From positions 105,406,694 to 105,470,693 of the forward strand of contig OZ005740.1 in NCBI GenBank assembly GCA_963930735.1: a stretch of 64,000 bases of DNA, written 5' to 3'. Below, one piece after another: positions 31,347-43,109 of this stretch (position 1 is its first letter; each line of letters begins with the position of its first letter). The notes beneath the pieces were generated by a model. It was not told the origin of the DNA, did no database searches, and was given only the letters and a program-made list of their open reading frames with translations. Origin of the DNA: Dioctria linearis. Lineage: Eukaryota; Arthropoda; Insecta; Diptera; Asilidae. Position numbers and translations under genes: made by a program.

Positions 31347-32117
31347 TGTTATGTTCTAACGCACTCCGTGCTCCTAGGGAGAGAGCGCGCGTAGGAGTTT
31401 TATGAATAAAGACACAAACTAATTTTGGATTCTTCAAATCACTTTATTTTTAGTATTTGATTCCCCTTTTGTGTTTACAATTTTCCACTTAATTAATAGG
31501 ATTTTTACCTATATATTTTCGTTTTCAACAATTTGGGAATTTGTTTTGTTATAATTTAAAGAACACTATATATTTTCGTTTTCAACAATTCGATAATTTG
31601 TTTTGTTATAATTTAAAGAACACTATGTATATTCGTTTTCAACAATTTGAGAATTTGTTTTGTTATAATTTAAAGAACACTTTTCGTTAGTTTAAGAAAT
31701 TGACTTTATTATAATTTAAAGATATTTGATTAAACTCCACGAGGCGACCAATAGACAGGTGAAAAAACGACTCCTCGAGGTTTGGGCAAATTGCACCCAG
31801 GTACCCACGATATCTTGCAAAAGCTCTTTTTTCCTTTTATTGTTTTCTCACGACGTTGAAAAACGTACGTGAGAAAATGTAAAAAAGTGTTGTTGCCAGC
31901 TTTATGCATCTATGCAAATCTGTAATCTGATATGCACTTGTGCGCCCGTCTTGAAATATTAATTTTAAGAGGGCGCGAATAATTGTGATAATTTTATGTA
32001 TGTATGTACATACAATTAGATTGGATTAAGTAGGTAAGGTACGTAATGTACGAAAAAAAGTAAGAAGACACTGTATGTAGGTAAGTGTGCATACCGTGTG
32101 AGTAGAATATGTGTCTG
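31347..32117 (-). repeat. Probable Gypsy-1 5' LTR (right limit uncertain)
   Basis: Begins TGTTATGTTCTAACGC next to a primer-binding-site-like sequence. On the minus strand AATAAA-type signals lie near 31440 and 31410. Between 31510 and 31690 there are three units of about 58 bp (TATATTTTCGTTTTCAACAA type) plus a worn fourth. At 31846-31880 TTTTCTCACG and CGTGAGAAAA form a hairpin with a further CGTT/AACG pair inside. The far end could be about 32117, but I cannot fix it. Confidence 0.4.
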
Positions 32118-32184
32118 ATAACAAAATGCAATTTATGCTAAATTGCATTTTGTTATAATGTGGGAATGCATTTCTAAATGCATT
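32118..32184. other. Two perfect hairpins in tandem
   Basis: ATAACAAAATGCAATTT (32118-32134) pairs perfectly with AAATTGCATTTTGTTAT (32140-32156) around ATGCT. Directly after, AATGCATTT (32165-32173) pairs with AAATGCATT (32176-32184). Confidence 0.75.
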
Positions 32185-32258
32185 TTGAATTTTTATATTA
32201 AATTTTGAATGGAAATTAAATTGAAATGTTTTTTTTTTCAGGTCAATGGGTTAATGGT

Positions 32259-32293
32259 ACATCAATATATCGTATTGGACGATACATTGATGT
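32259..32293. other. 15-bp stem hairpin
   Basis: ACATCAATATATCGT (32259-32273) pairs with ACGATACATTGATGT (32279-32293) with a single G-U type mismatch and a 5-base loop. A pyrimidine tract with CAG (about 32232-32241) lies upstream. Confidence 0.7.
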
Positions 32294-32369
32294 ATTGGTA
32301 TTATGGTTGTGATTCGGGGCAAAGGTACCTGAGTCACAACATTATTTTATATATTTTCATAATGTGGTT

Positions 32370-32591
32370 TACCGGGGAATTCGATTCGATCTAGATTCCA
32401 TCGAATCAAGGTTTTTCATATAGCATTTTTTACTAGTAAAATTAATCGCATCGAATATTGTTCAGCGTCAATCAAAAATAACTGGTAATTGCTTTCTGTT
32501 GAATTTGGAAAACCTTCGATTCAAACAATAGAAAATGCTCCTTAAAAAATGTCAATTCGATATAGATTTGTTCGAATCGAATTCCCCGGTA
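32370..32591. mobile_element. Small terminal-inverted-repeat element with TA target duplication
   Basis: TACCGGGGAATTCGATTCGA (32370-32389) is perfectly inverted at 32572-32591. If the outer TA is the duplicated target, the element is CCGGGG...CCCCGG, 218 bp, non-coding, as in MITEs mobilised by Tc1/mariner-type transposases. Further CGAATC motifs repeat inside both arms. Confidence 0.75.
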
Positions 32592-34733
32592 GGCCTGAAT
32601 TTTTTCATTTAACTGTAGGTATTAAAAAAATATTTCATGATTTCTTCTGTAAGTGAATGCAATCAGAAATGTGATTACATCTTACAATAAATGATAACAA
32701 ATTTCGTTACTTACATTTATGATAAATAAAATAAAAATGATTTGCGTACCCAAATTAGGCGCTCTAATATTACTTTTTAACATCGCGTGAAAGTTAACTC
32801 TTAACGTGACTGCTGACTGAACAGTGTAACAACCGCGAGATGATATAAAATTTTCTGTGCGCAATAGGAAGGAAATGGTTGCATTGTCACAGTCACAGTA
32901 TAATATATAAACGGTAGATAAGGTCCGTATATAACTCTCATAAACCTTAAACACAGTTGCGATTACCAGAGCGACCGACGATGGCCGACAGCTATTACAG
33001 TCATAGGATCAATTTCCCCTAGGAACGTTTGATGAAGCGTGCATTTCATAGGAATCTGCGACCTTCAGTGGCCGTTGGACGCTCTATTCGTCGCAATTGT
33101 ATTTAATCTTATATGAATAAAGTAGCAAGACAAGGATGGATCTACGCAAATCCTCGAGAATATTTTCAATACTTTGGGAAGTATTCTCGAGGGATTCTTT
33201 ACTCGAGGGCTTTGGACTATCCCTGCTAAGCTGAACAAAGTAGGAAAAAGAGAGCAGCGGGCCGGTCAGTAGGCGACATCCACAGTCTTCTTGCCTTGTC
33301 TTACTACAGGAGTTTTTCATATAAAAGTTGCTTGTATTTTGTTCAAACGCTATAATTTCCTTAAATTTGCTCTAGATTATATATATTTTTTAAACTATTA
33401 GAAAGAAAACATATTTGGCTGCAACTTTTTTTACTTCATTTTGCTGTGGGAGCGACAGTTTTGGGCTTTCGGACCTGTTTAAGATGAAATTTTAGTTTTT
33501 CCTCCATGACGAGTATACAAAAAGCAGTGAGAGTGAGCTCTTACTGCATGCTGTACCCGGCACGTAAAGACCTTTTAATGTGTCGGTGGCTTCGGCGACT
33601 TCATGGCTTGTATTATATTCCGGGGGCTACGCTGCTACACCTTTATCTCTTTTGACTAATACAACACGACACGAGTCCAGACATCAGTCAAAGTTTAGAG
33701 CACATCTTCCTACTTAAATCGAAAGTGAGAGGAAGAAATATGATTGCTTCCAAATACTTCTGCTATATTCCTATAATACTATAAAGTGAATGGAATCGGA
33801 AACTATTTTATATATGAAGTATATAAGTATGTAAATTTATTTGCACAGGATGGGTCATAATTCTTCCGACCATTTCTTTCGCTTATAACTTTTGAATGCG
33901 TTAATATGTTTTAGCAAATGAAACATATTCTGTAGCTACAAAAATTTTATTTATTGTATTACTTATGATTACTGAATAAAAACTTTTCACCACATTAATC
34001 AAAGCTTGTGCGGTTTCAATTTCGGCGGTAATATGGTTTTTTAGACTAAATAAAGTTCACATTTGATATAAATACATGGAGCAATCACGTCTGCTAAACG
34101 GGTAGACCAACGAATGTCACCAAAACGTCTCATTACATGTCCTGAAAAACAACCTTAAATTGGCTACCTTGTGAATACCACCCTAAAGGACCTAGCAGAA
34201 CACTACCAAAAAGTCTAATTATACTGAATCCCATGATACAAAGTTAGCATGCTATAGCCGATTCGAGAGGAACTTTTTGCGTTACGACGTCATTTTAACA
34301 CAAATGTCATTTCCAGCGAATTTGTTTTGAGTTTTTCATATTATATTGACTGAATGTATTAAAATCATTAACAACATTAGTTTCTTCGTTTAAATCATTT
34401 CGGGGAAAGTAATTATGTGCTAGTAAAAAAGCAAAGAAATTTCCAAATAGAAAATTTTTTCACTTTGATAAGGTCCATTGAAATTGAGACGAACGAACTT
34501 GGGACACATATCCCCAAATGAGGCAAGCAACTAATTAACAGATAATTCGGCCATAACTGTTAATCTTTTTATCATGGCTGAATCCTATGGTTCCAGTCTA
34601 TTCTGTTTATAAAAGAAAGCACGAAAAAAATATTAAAGCATTCCACAGTTTTAGACGTTACAAATGGTACTTAGTGTATGACTCACCCTGCATATATTTT
34701 TCGTTAATAAAATCTAAGAAAATTATATCTAAA
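32592..34733. other. Anonymous sequence
   Basis: No reading frame with recognisable content. Noted: TATA-like TATAATATATAAACGG (about 32899); a hairpin CCTCGAGAATA/TATTCTCGAGG (33152-33162 and 33182-33192); a near-perfect 10-bp stem GCAGTGAGAG/CTCTTACTGC near 33522-33546. Confidence 0.4.
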
Positions 34734-35043
34734 AGAATATTCTTCTCCCATATAGCCATATCGAAATGGTTTATATGGTCGTGTCGTGATCAGTGTTGGG
34801 AACTTGATGGAATTTTATAATTTTTCAACAGAAAAAATTTGAGCTGATGTTTTAGTTTTCTTTCATTGCTTACTTATCTAATATTCCACCGTTAAAGTAA
34901 TACTGGTATATACTGCATAATTAACGAAAAGTAAAACATAAGATCGAATTTTTCATGTTGTATAATTTGAAATTCCCTCAAGTTTCCAACACTGCTCACG
35001 ACCCGCCATATAAAACACTTCGATATGGGAGAAGAATATTCTT
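34734..35043. repeat. Imperfect long inverted repeat
   Basis: The left arm (34734-34816) starts AGAATATTCTTCTCCCATAT and reappears inverted at 34969-35043. Arms of about 75-83 bp match with small gaps (an 8-base segment TAGCCATA is absent on the right) around a 150-bp centre. Could be a fold-back element or a source of hairpin RNA. Confidence 0.7.
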
Positions 35044-35271
35044 ATTATTATCTTTGATAAAATACATAATGAAAGCATTGCCAATCAGGACAAATTTATA
35101 TGCAAGCGATTTAAAGCTAGTATCGATTTCGAGGATAATGGGACATCTCCATACAAATTTTAGCAATGGTAAAATCACAAACAAAAATTTTTATTGATTA
35201 TTTTACTATTGCAGTACGGAGTTCACTAGTAAAAAGTGAATATTTCTCTATTTTAAGATAGATGCACTTAT

Positions 35272-35317
35272 TTTACTACCAATTTTAATGCGCGGAGCAT
35301 TAAAATGCTGGTAAAAT
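35272..35317. other. Hairpin
   Basis: ATTTTAATGC (35282-35291) and GCATTAAAAT (35297-35306) pair perfectly; outer TTTTAC/GTAAAA adds to the stem with two bulges. Confidence 0.6.
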
Positions 35318-35729
35318 TATAACACTTCTTATTTCTATGACAATCTCAGATTGTTATTATGTTTTTTTTTTTAATTTATTGCAGGATTTAATTTCGTTTG
35401 AAAGTTTTCAGATTGTTTTTGTTAATTTATTGAAAAACTATATAATTTCTTTTGGTAATTTTTGATTAATAAATTAATTTTTATTTGTAAACTGTAAAAA
35501 CGTATGAAAAATTTGAAGTTTTTCAGCTATAAAATTTTTAAACATCTGCCATTTTGTTTTTTCCAAATTAAACATATGTCAAAATTTTACCAGAGATTTT
35601 AATATGATATATTTGGAGACCACGTTAAATTTTACTTTGCTCGAAATCGATACTAGGCTTTACAGTAAAATTAAAAACATAAATTTGGTAAGGCGACAAT
35701 ATAAAGGCGAGTTATTAGTTCTTACTTTT

Positions 35730-36103
35730 AAGGCCAAAGCACAATCGGCGCAGCATGCTGCATGCTGCGAAGGTGCTTGATGGCCATTTCTAACCTTTTT
35801 TATAGTTCACATTTATTTACGTACACATAACACCTTAATACCGAGTTTTGGTTTTGTGCATAATTTGGATTTACTCGTTTTTAATTAAAAAACATAAATC
35901 CGGAGGAAATACGAGGGATAAATTCGATGTGAATTTTATTTTATACTTCAGTATGTTTGCAGAACTAACTGTCAACATGCATAAAAATTTGAAATTTTCC
36001 AAATCATGCAGCATGCATCATGATACGTCGATTAAGACTTGCGCCATGATATAAAACTTTGCATCACAGCTGATGCATGCTGCACCGATTGTGATTTGGC
36101 CTT
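35730..36103. mobile_element. 374-bp terminal-inverted-repeat element
   Basis: AAGGCCAAAGCACAATCGG at 35730 is inverted at the right end (CCGATTGTGATTTGGCCTT to 36103); the match extends over about 28 bp with two differences. TTATTAGTT occurs at 35712-35720 and 36103-36111, possibly an 8-9 bp target duplication of hAT type, though ten bases separate it from the left end. Inside the left end GCAGCATGC and GCATGCTGC form a palindrome. No transposase. Confidence 0.6.
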
Positions 36104-37239
36104 TATTAGTTATAGGACGTTAAAGATAAGTATAGGCCACATTCAAGATTTAAGTTTTGAGATTATTTAAGCTCTCTGTCGTTCAAGATGTCTGAAATAA
36201 GCTATTTTCTGCAAAGACAGAGTTTTTTTTACAGTTTTCGAGAGCATAATTTATCTAATTTAAGCTATGATCGGGCACTGGAGCTAAAAAGTAGGTAATA
36301 TGTAAATTTGTTTATGTGTAAATTGCCAGACAAATTTTCAGATTTTAACTCGAATTTTTATTAGACAATTTGTAAAAAGATGCAAAATTACAATGCAGCC
36401 ATTGCTTTGCATTGGAATTTATTATTTTAAATAAGTTCCCGCTGTACCTTTTCTTCACAATTAAATTTGTTGTTTACACATTTTGTTAAAGTATTGCAGA
36501 AGCTTATTTGGTAATTCAAGATTTCGTGCAGATAATAACTTATTTTGCCTGCAAACAAGTAAAAGCCTGCACAAATAGCTGAAATAAGCCCCAAAGCATA
36601 GATCTTGGAATTTAGTGCCATTAATGCAATTTTTAATAGAATTTTTCCCCACCAAATACTGCGATATATTTAAAACATTTTCGATGAGGGAGCAATATCT
36701 TTCAAGTTAATTTTCTGTTAAATATTGAGTAGTTGAGAAAATTATGTAATACACAGAAAACAAAGTCTAATTTTCTCAAATGAACGAATAGCTGCTGCTA
36801 TGAATTTAATCGGTAAACTTGTCTGTAAATTTCGCAAAATTTTTGTTATTTTACCTTATTCAACTATTAAAAGTTGTAGATTGGCTTTCCGACAAATATA
36901 AGTATTAAAAATAATTATCGAGGCTGAAAAATATTTAGAAATATACAATTGGTTCCGGAGAAATTTTTAATGTCTAGAAGCCCACTAAGTTACTTCAGTA
37001 TTTTGTTGAACATTAGGAGCTCTAAAGCTCAATTTCGGGAAATTGTTATTCACTGTAGTATTAAAATTTTAACTTTTGTGATGTAAGTAAAGTGAAAATT
37101 ATTTTCTATTTTTTGTGCGAATTTAGAAGCAGTTTTTTTAAAATTATTTTTTTCTATTTCCAATTTCAGTTGATTAGATTTTATTTTATTAGAGAGATAC
37201 CACCCCCCCCCCCCTGTATCCACCACTCTCTTGGACAGA
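36104..37239. other. Anonymous AT-rich sequence
   Basis: No gene recognised; ends with a run of 12 C (37203-37214). Confidence 0.4.
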
Positions 37240-37668
37240 TCGTTTTCAGAGTATAGGTAAAAACACCAAGAAGGAGTTGCCCTTTTTAGTCCATTTTTCA
37301 AATTGTATTTGCTAGTACAATGAAAGCACCATGTACCAAATTTCAGCTCTCTACGTTGCCGCGTTCTCAGGCAGTGTGCAAATATATAGTGCAAAACGAA
37401 ATTATTGTATGGCAACCCGACGAACGAGTTGCCCGATTTGGCTCATTTTCGAACTTAACTTAACTTTTTTTTTTTATGTACAAAATTTCAGCTTTCTAAT
37501 TGCGTTCTGGACTTATCGTGCGCACAGGCGGACGGACGGACAATAACTTTTAATATTATGCGTGGGTGTCCAATCCATTTTGCTCTACCATCATTATTTC
37601 GAGCTGTTACAAACGGAATGACAAACTTAGTATACCCTATAGGTTTCATCTAGGGTATAAAAAGAAGT
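37240..37668 (+). repeat. Dispersed repeat A, copy 1
   Basis: Contains ACACCAAGAAGGAGTTGCCC, TACCAAATTTCAGCTCTCTA, GCGTTCTCAGGCA and a GGACGGACGGACAATAAC tract, and ends in the hairpin TATACCCT (37631-37638)/AGGGTATA (37652-37659) plus AAAAAG. Related sequence lies at 41790-42110 and on both sides of Gypsy-3 (54870-54959 and 61149-61290). Non-coding; class not determined. Confidence 0.65.
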
Positions 37669-38018
37669 AAAAAAAATTGAGTGCGGTCAGTTTGGTGTTC
37701 GGTTAATTCAGGGGTTAAAGAAATTCTGTACAAAAATTAGAAAGTAGTTGTCTTTTAAAAGAGAAAACAACATGTGGATACAAATATTTGTGCTTACAAA
37801 TAATTATATGTATTAAAAGCAAAAAGTTTAAATAAACGTCGGTGGATGTATTTCAGCCGCGACAGTGAGAAAAGGTTATTTAAAATTAGAAAGGGATTAA
37901 GCAGGTAGGAGTACGAAATAATTATATAACAGAGAGATTGGAGCTGGTTGAGAAGTCGTCGAAAAGTCCTTAAAGTTTTGCATTCAATCAGTTTTAGACA
38001 TCTTGTACTTTTTAACAT

Positions 38019-38109
38019 ACAGGGTGTTTTTTGAAAACCTGGCATCTTTTGTTAAGCACCCTGTAATTCCGAAATATTTGTATGACCCCCCCCCCCCCCC
38101 CCCACCCCC
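38019..38109. repeat. Short inverted repeat and poly-C tract
   Basis: ACAGGGTG (38019-38026) and CACCCTGT (38057-38064) are inverted; 18 C follow at 38086-38103, then A and six more C. Poly-C of this length is unusual in such AT-rich DNA. Confidence 0.7.
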
Positions 38110-39062
38110 CTGCCTTAGAGTTTTTTGTTTGGCTATCACGTCCCGCTCTATAGAATACTATGGAGGAATAAACTGTCATGAAAATTTAGATTTAAATGCT
38201 TAACAATTTTCAAAATTTCAGTTACTCTAAGTTGATGAGAATTCCGAACGTCGTGAAAATCCTGCCACTGAATAATACCAAAGGCTCTATAATTCAAAGA
38301 TGTTGGAGGCATATTGTATAGCCTGTCTATAGAACTCAATTTTCTAAAATAAAATTGAATATCACAAACTTCACAGTGTTTCACACCCACTGACTTATAA
38401 CAATGGACTGAGCGATTCACTATTTCATGTGGCACAAATATTGTTTTTCTGTATATCACCGTTAGAGCACCCTTTAAACCGTTTACTATATAAAAAAAAT
38501 GTAAAACTCAACCAATCAGATGAAATTTTACACCCGAAATCAAATTAAATAAAAAAAATATATTTTCTTGTGCCCAAAAGATATTTTAATCGCTTATATG
38601 GAATTAAACTCCTTCCGACTTAGTTTTCAAAAGCTATTTTTACATTAATCTTGCGTATGGGCAAGAGAGACGGAGCATGGTAAACACTATCTTTAATTTG
38701 AATGCATTTTTGGCGGCCAACTACGGCACAACATGAAAATGTTGTATCTGAAAATAACCCCATTCGTTCGGCCACTAAATGAATAAAAACTCTACAAAAA
38801 ACATTTTCTGTAATTTTCTAAGAAATGAATTTAAGCGTCTACTCTCATAAAAATTATTATTACCGCCCCAAGCACCTGTTATGGGCCAAATGCATACAAA
38901 TTTTAAAGAAAAATATCCAATAAATTTCAAGAAATAAATGGAGGCCTTCTCTACATCAGGTCGACTCATCGTTGGTTTTATATTGAAGCAAGGCATTGCT
39001 GTAGGTCTCACGACTCCAATACTGCAAGAAAATAAAAAAAAAATTGAGGGTTTCTTTACATC
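38110..39062. other. Anonymous sequence
   Basis: Short frames on both strands (up to 103 codons) have no recognisable motif; nothing else seen. Confidence 0.35.
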
Positions 39063-39986
39063 CCCACACAGCACAAATATGTCCGTGGTATGTTACTGGG
39101 AAATCCTGTTAAAATATATAAATTGTCCGTGGGTAATCCTGTCCGGTCCCAGTTAATAACTTAGAACATCCCTGGGAGTGATGACTGTCCGGGGTTGGGA
39201 AGCCCGTGGTAGATCCCATGCCCTTCCCGCAGGATTTCCTGTGGTTGTACTTGGAAGAGTTCACACATTCAATTATGTCAAATTCCCGCTGTAGCCTACC
39301 TAGAACGTCTTACGGAAATCCTTATTTGTTAGCAGGATGTACGGGGAATATCTGAGGGTATTGTTTAGTATTTTCAGGGATGGTAGAATTTTATTGGTAG
39401 GAATTTTTACAAAAAATAAAAATAAATACTGGCTGAAAAGTATATGCCAGAGTTAGATGCACTTGCACAAAACATAAATCCAATATTTTTAACACAGGAA
39501 AATTGAACTCCTATGACCAAATTACTAAAAAATCACGTTCTGAAATGTACAAGTAATAAACTTTGCAAAAACGAGAACAAATTTTCAGAAGCAAATAGAT
39601 TTCTAGTATTGCTTCACGCATGTAGCTGGCTTCAACAGCTCAGTTCCCAAATGGCTTTTTTCAATACATTCTTTTTTATTATACCAAGCAACAAATTTGT
39701 GCTTTCACCAGAGAGCCACGTGAACCATCAAAATCAGAGAACAAAACGAAATAAATTCTGGAAGGGGCAAAACCACTTTTCCATGTTTGTCCCAAAATTG
39801 TCCAACAAATCCCGTATGTAGAGAGTAGTTGTTGAATATCCCAGGGAATAACTTATGGGAAATTTGTAATAGCTCCTAGAAATAAGGGCCAAAGTACATA
39901 CTGAATACTTTCTGTTTATCCCAGGAAAGCTTTGGGATCTGTGGGACAAGAATGGGATTTCCCTGGATAATTTTGTGCTGTATGGG
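39063..39986. mobile_element. Candidate terminal-inverted-repeat element, about 0.9 kb
   Basis: CCCACACAGCACAAA (39063-39077) is inverted at 39972-39986 with one difference; subterminal GGGAAATCC/GGATTTCCC-like segments recur near both ends and again near 39220. No transposase; target duplication unclear. Confidence 0.5.
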
Positions 39987-41789
39987 TCAGGTCCAGGCTG
40001 TGGTGCTTATGATTAGTGAAGGTCGTGTGCAATGCGAAGTTTTAATAATTTCTCAACAGAGGTGGAATCTCGAAGATTCCACATTATTTTTCACAGAGGC
40101 CAAACTACACAATGTGCCTACAATATCTTTGTATTATAGAATCTTTGCTAATACGCTTGAGAGTATCACTAATTGCCTGCTGTATATATAGGAAAATGTA
40201 CTTGTACCTACATTTATCCATAGGTACTTTTCTCTGTTGTCACGGGAAGGCTATAAAGAAAGTACATCTAGAATCTAAACAATAAATGAGGGGAACAAGC
40301 CGAAATCCTTACTATTTTTATGAAGTTCAAAATTCCCTATTGTATCGAAACATATGTACATGGTAGAAACAGATTGGCAGGAAGTTGTGCGATTAATGTG
40401 TTTCGTGGTACTTGGTAATTCAGCGTTCAGTCCAAAAAACACAATTTCACCACGGACTCATGATCAAAGGTTCACCAACTAACTTGAGTAATAAAGTAAA
40501 TTATTGAAGTCGTAAAAACAAATAAACTCAGAGTGCAAAAGTAATTACCGCGTGTGTGTTTAACAAGACCACGAACAAACCAAGTCCACTTAAAATCAAT
40601 CTCAAACTCTACAGCAGTACTGTGATTATGGCCCCGAAAGTAAATCGGCTTCCCTGTGCCGTAATTACGAAGTTGGAGAAGAACATTTCACATTAAAGCA
40701 CTCAAGAAGCTTTAATAAAAATTCTTAAGGCTGCCCTCACTCGGGAAGACTGGGGCTGCGCTACGAATAAAGGAGTGAATTTTCTTCCTTTATACTAAAG
40801 GCATTAAAGCACACAATAACGTACATATGTTGACTCCATTGCACGGTCTGAATAGGTGGATCCGTTGCCAGCTCTAATGAATCTATGCCGGCTTCCTGTG
40901 ATATCTGCACCGTTAAAACCTTCCGCACGATTGCACAGCTTTGGTGTATACCTTGATTCAACTGCAGCAGGGCACAAGGACTACTTCTATTGATGTATCT
41001 ATCATGAGACTCAATATTTTATCTGTGAATTGCCTTTCTTCCCTTGCCTCAGCCAAATAAGTATAGAGCTCACACAGTTGAGGAGGTAGATCTATATATA
41101 CACCAACACTGAGCCTTTATGCAGTGCTCTCCATCCCTGCTACGAATATCTTTTTACGTCCAGGATTTCGTAGTAGATCCCATGATGTCAACTCAATTCA
41201 TGCGGGCTATTTACTCGATAATTGCACTTCAGAACTGATAAAGCAGTCTCGGAAGCATTAGTGGATAAAATGGTTTTATTCGGATCTGATGCATTACAGC
41301 GTAAGGTGTTAAAGTATGGCTAGCCTTGAATTCTCGTGGTTTTCGCTGCAAATCCTGATAGATTGCATTGATTTCGCGAAAGCATGCATGAATCCTAGTA
41401 CACCTACGGAGCTTTTGAATATTAGTTTATGGCAGTTTAGTTGGTAGGGTCTTAACAAATGCATGTTGTTTGCCGTATATATAGAAATAAATATTTTGAA
41501 TAAGTCAAACATCGAAACGTTTTTGAAATCGAGGTGATAACGAAAGACAAGGGAAGAATTCTAAGTGCAAGTGAATTATAAACAAGCAAAAAAGTTCGAA
41601 TTGATAAGACTAATCCTTGATACCCTAGAAGAATTCCCGTATGTAATTTCGTAAGGTCCATCTGTGCAAGTTTGATTTATGAAGTGGTTTTTCGTATATA
41701 TTTCTAGAGGGATTCGTTGGACAGTAAAAATGATCATAACTTTTGAGTGAAATATAAATGTCGATTTCACAGGATACATTAAAATCCTT
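39987..41789. other. Anonymous sequence
   Basis: No gene, RNA gene or repeat that I can support. Confidence 0.35.
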
Positions 41790-42112
41790 AATGGCAACAC
41801 CAAGAAGAGGTAGCCCGATTTAGCCCATTTATGAAATTCTATTTGATATTTCTATGAAAGTATCGTGTGCAAAACAAGCCCACGAAGGAGTTACCCGATT
41901 TGTCTCATTTTCGAATTGATATTTACTTCTTTTTTAAAGCCCGTGTTCAAAATTTCAGCTATCTAAGGATACGCGTTCTCGAGTGTGAGGACGAACGGAC
42001 AGACGGACACGCGAAAATCAAAATAACTTAATATTACGCATGGATGCCAAACATGACAAACATAGTGTACCTACCTTATGATTTCATCATCTAGATTATA
42101 AAAAGAGCTACA
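41790..42112 (+). repeat. Dispersed repeat A, copy 2
   Basis: Shares with 37240-37668 the order CACCAAGAAGAG, TAGCCCATTT-GAAATTCTATTT, AAAATTTCAGCTATCTA, GCGTTCTC, GACGGAC and TTAATATTACGCATGG, ending in a worn version of the terminal hairpin (ATCTAGATTATAAAAAG). Confidence 0.6.
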
Positions 42113-42305
42113 GGTCAATGCAAAAATGAGCTCAAAACATTAGTGAAATATAGGTTATGTACGAAATACCGGATCACAGAATCCGTGAATTTCAAAACTA
42201 AAATTTTTCGCAATTTGTTGAAGAAAATGTTGAACTAATTGAGTAAGACAGTCGACAAACTTATTTGGGAACAGCGTGGAAACTGTTAGCAATGAGAAAA
42301 GTATT

Positions 42306-42355
42306 ACTAGAGATAACATAATACTTCGTATACAAAATATTATGTTACCTCTAGT
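42306..42355. other. 18-bp stem hairpin
   Basis: ACTAGAGATAACATAATA (42306-42323) pairs with TATTATGTTACCTCTAGT (42338-42355), one mismatch, 14-base loop. Confidence 0.7.
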
Positions 42356-43109
42356 ATTATTTATTATTTGTCTCATAAAGCATTGGAATTATTACAAATA
42401 TAGATAAGGTTTTCCTTCATGTAAGCCTTATCGAAAGTGGATGAAATTATCAACGATTTTTACAGTACGAAAAACTGTTGTTACTAAAAAAAAAACCATT
42501 TTTGTTCGGTTACTGCAAAAACTCTGAGAAATTGCGAAGAACAACATTTACCTCTGGAGTACTTATGTATTTTTACGTGGATGGTTTGATCAGTTGTATA
42601 TTAATACTGTTATTAGTTTACGCAACGTGTCCAACATATTATTTTAGAGATTTCAGTATTCAACAGTACCTCACAGGACAATTCTGGTAGAATTCTGGTA
42701 GGCCTAAAAATATGGACGCCTACAAAAAAACAGGCAACACACAATTAAGCAGAACTAAAATGAAACGAAGAATGGTACAAAAATGTATGATTCCAAGCCT
42801 GTACACAAACCTTCATTTTTTCGTAACCTGTCAAAAATTTTTCATTGAACGAGGATCAAATTGAAGTAGTATCGTAGTATGGTATTTTATCCCCAAAAAT
42901 ATTGGAGATTGCAAACAATCCTCTAAATTTGAAGGCTTCACCGTTAAACCAGGTTGTTTAGTAGGTTCCTACTAACACAAAAACGTCGGACGCAAAGATG
43001 GAAAAAAAAACGTTCTCATGCTGTTGGCTTATGATATGTTAATAGGGCATAGTAAAAAAAAATTAAGATTAAATTAAAATTAATTTGTAATGGATGCAAT
43101 ATTTAACAT

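Noticed and set aside
34587..34820. 77-codon frame near the long inverted repeat
   Set aside because: Runs into the inverted-repeat arm; no motif, composition as in non-coding surroundings.
38938..39156. 72-codon plus-strand frame
   Set aside because: Enters the left end of the terminal-inverted-repeat element and has an overlapping minus-strand frame; not supported as a gene.
42320..42336. ATACTTCGTATA resembles half of a loxP site
   Set aside because: Only a partial match in the loop of an unrelated hairpin; loxP is not expected in a fly genome.
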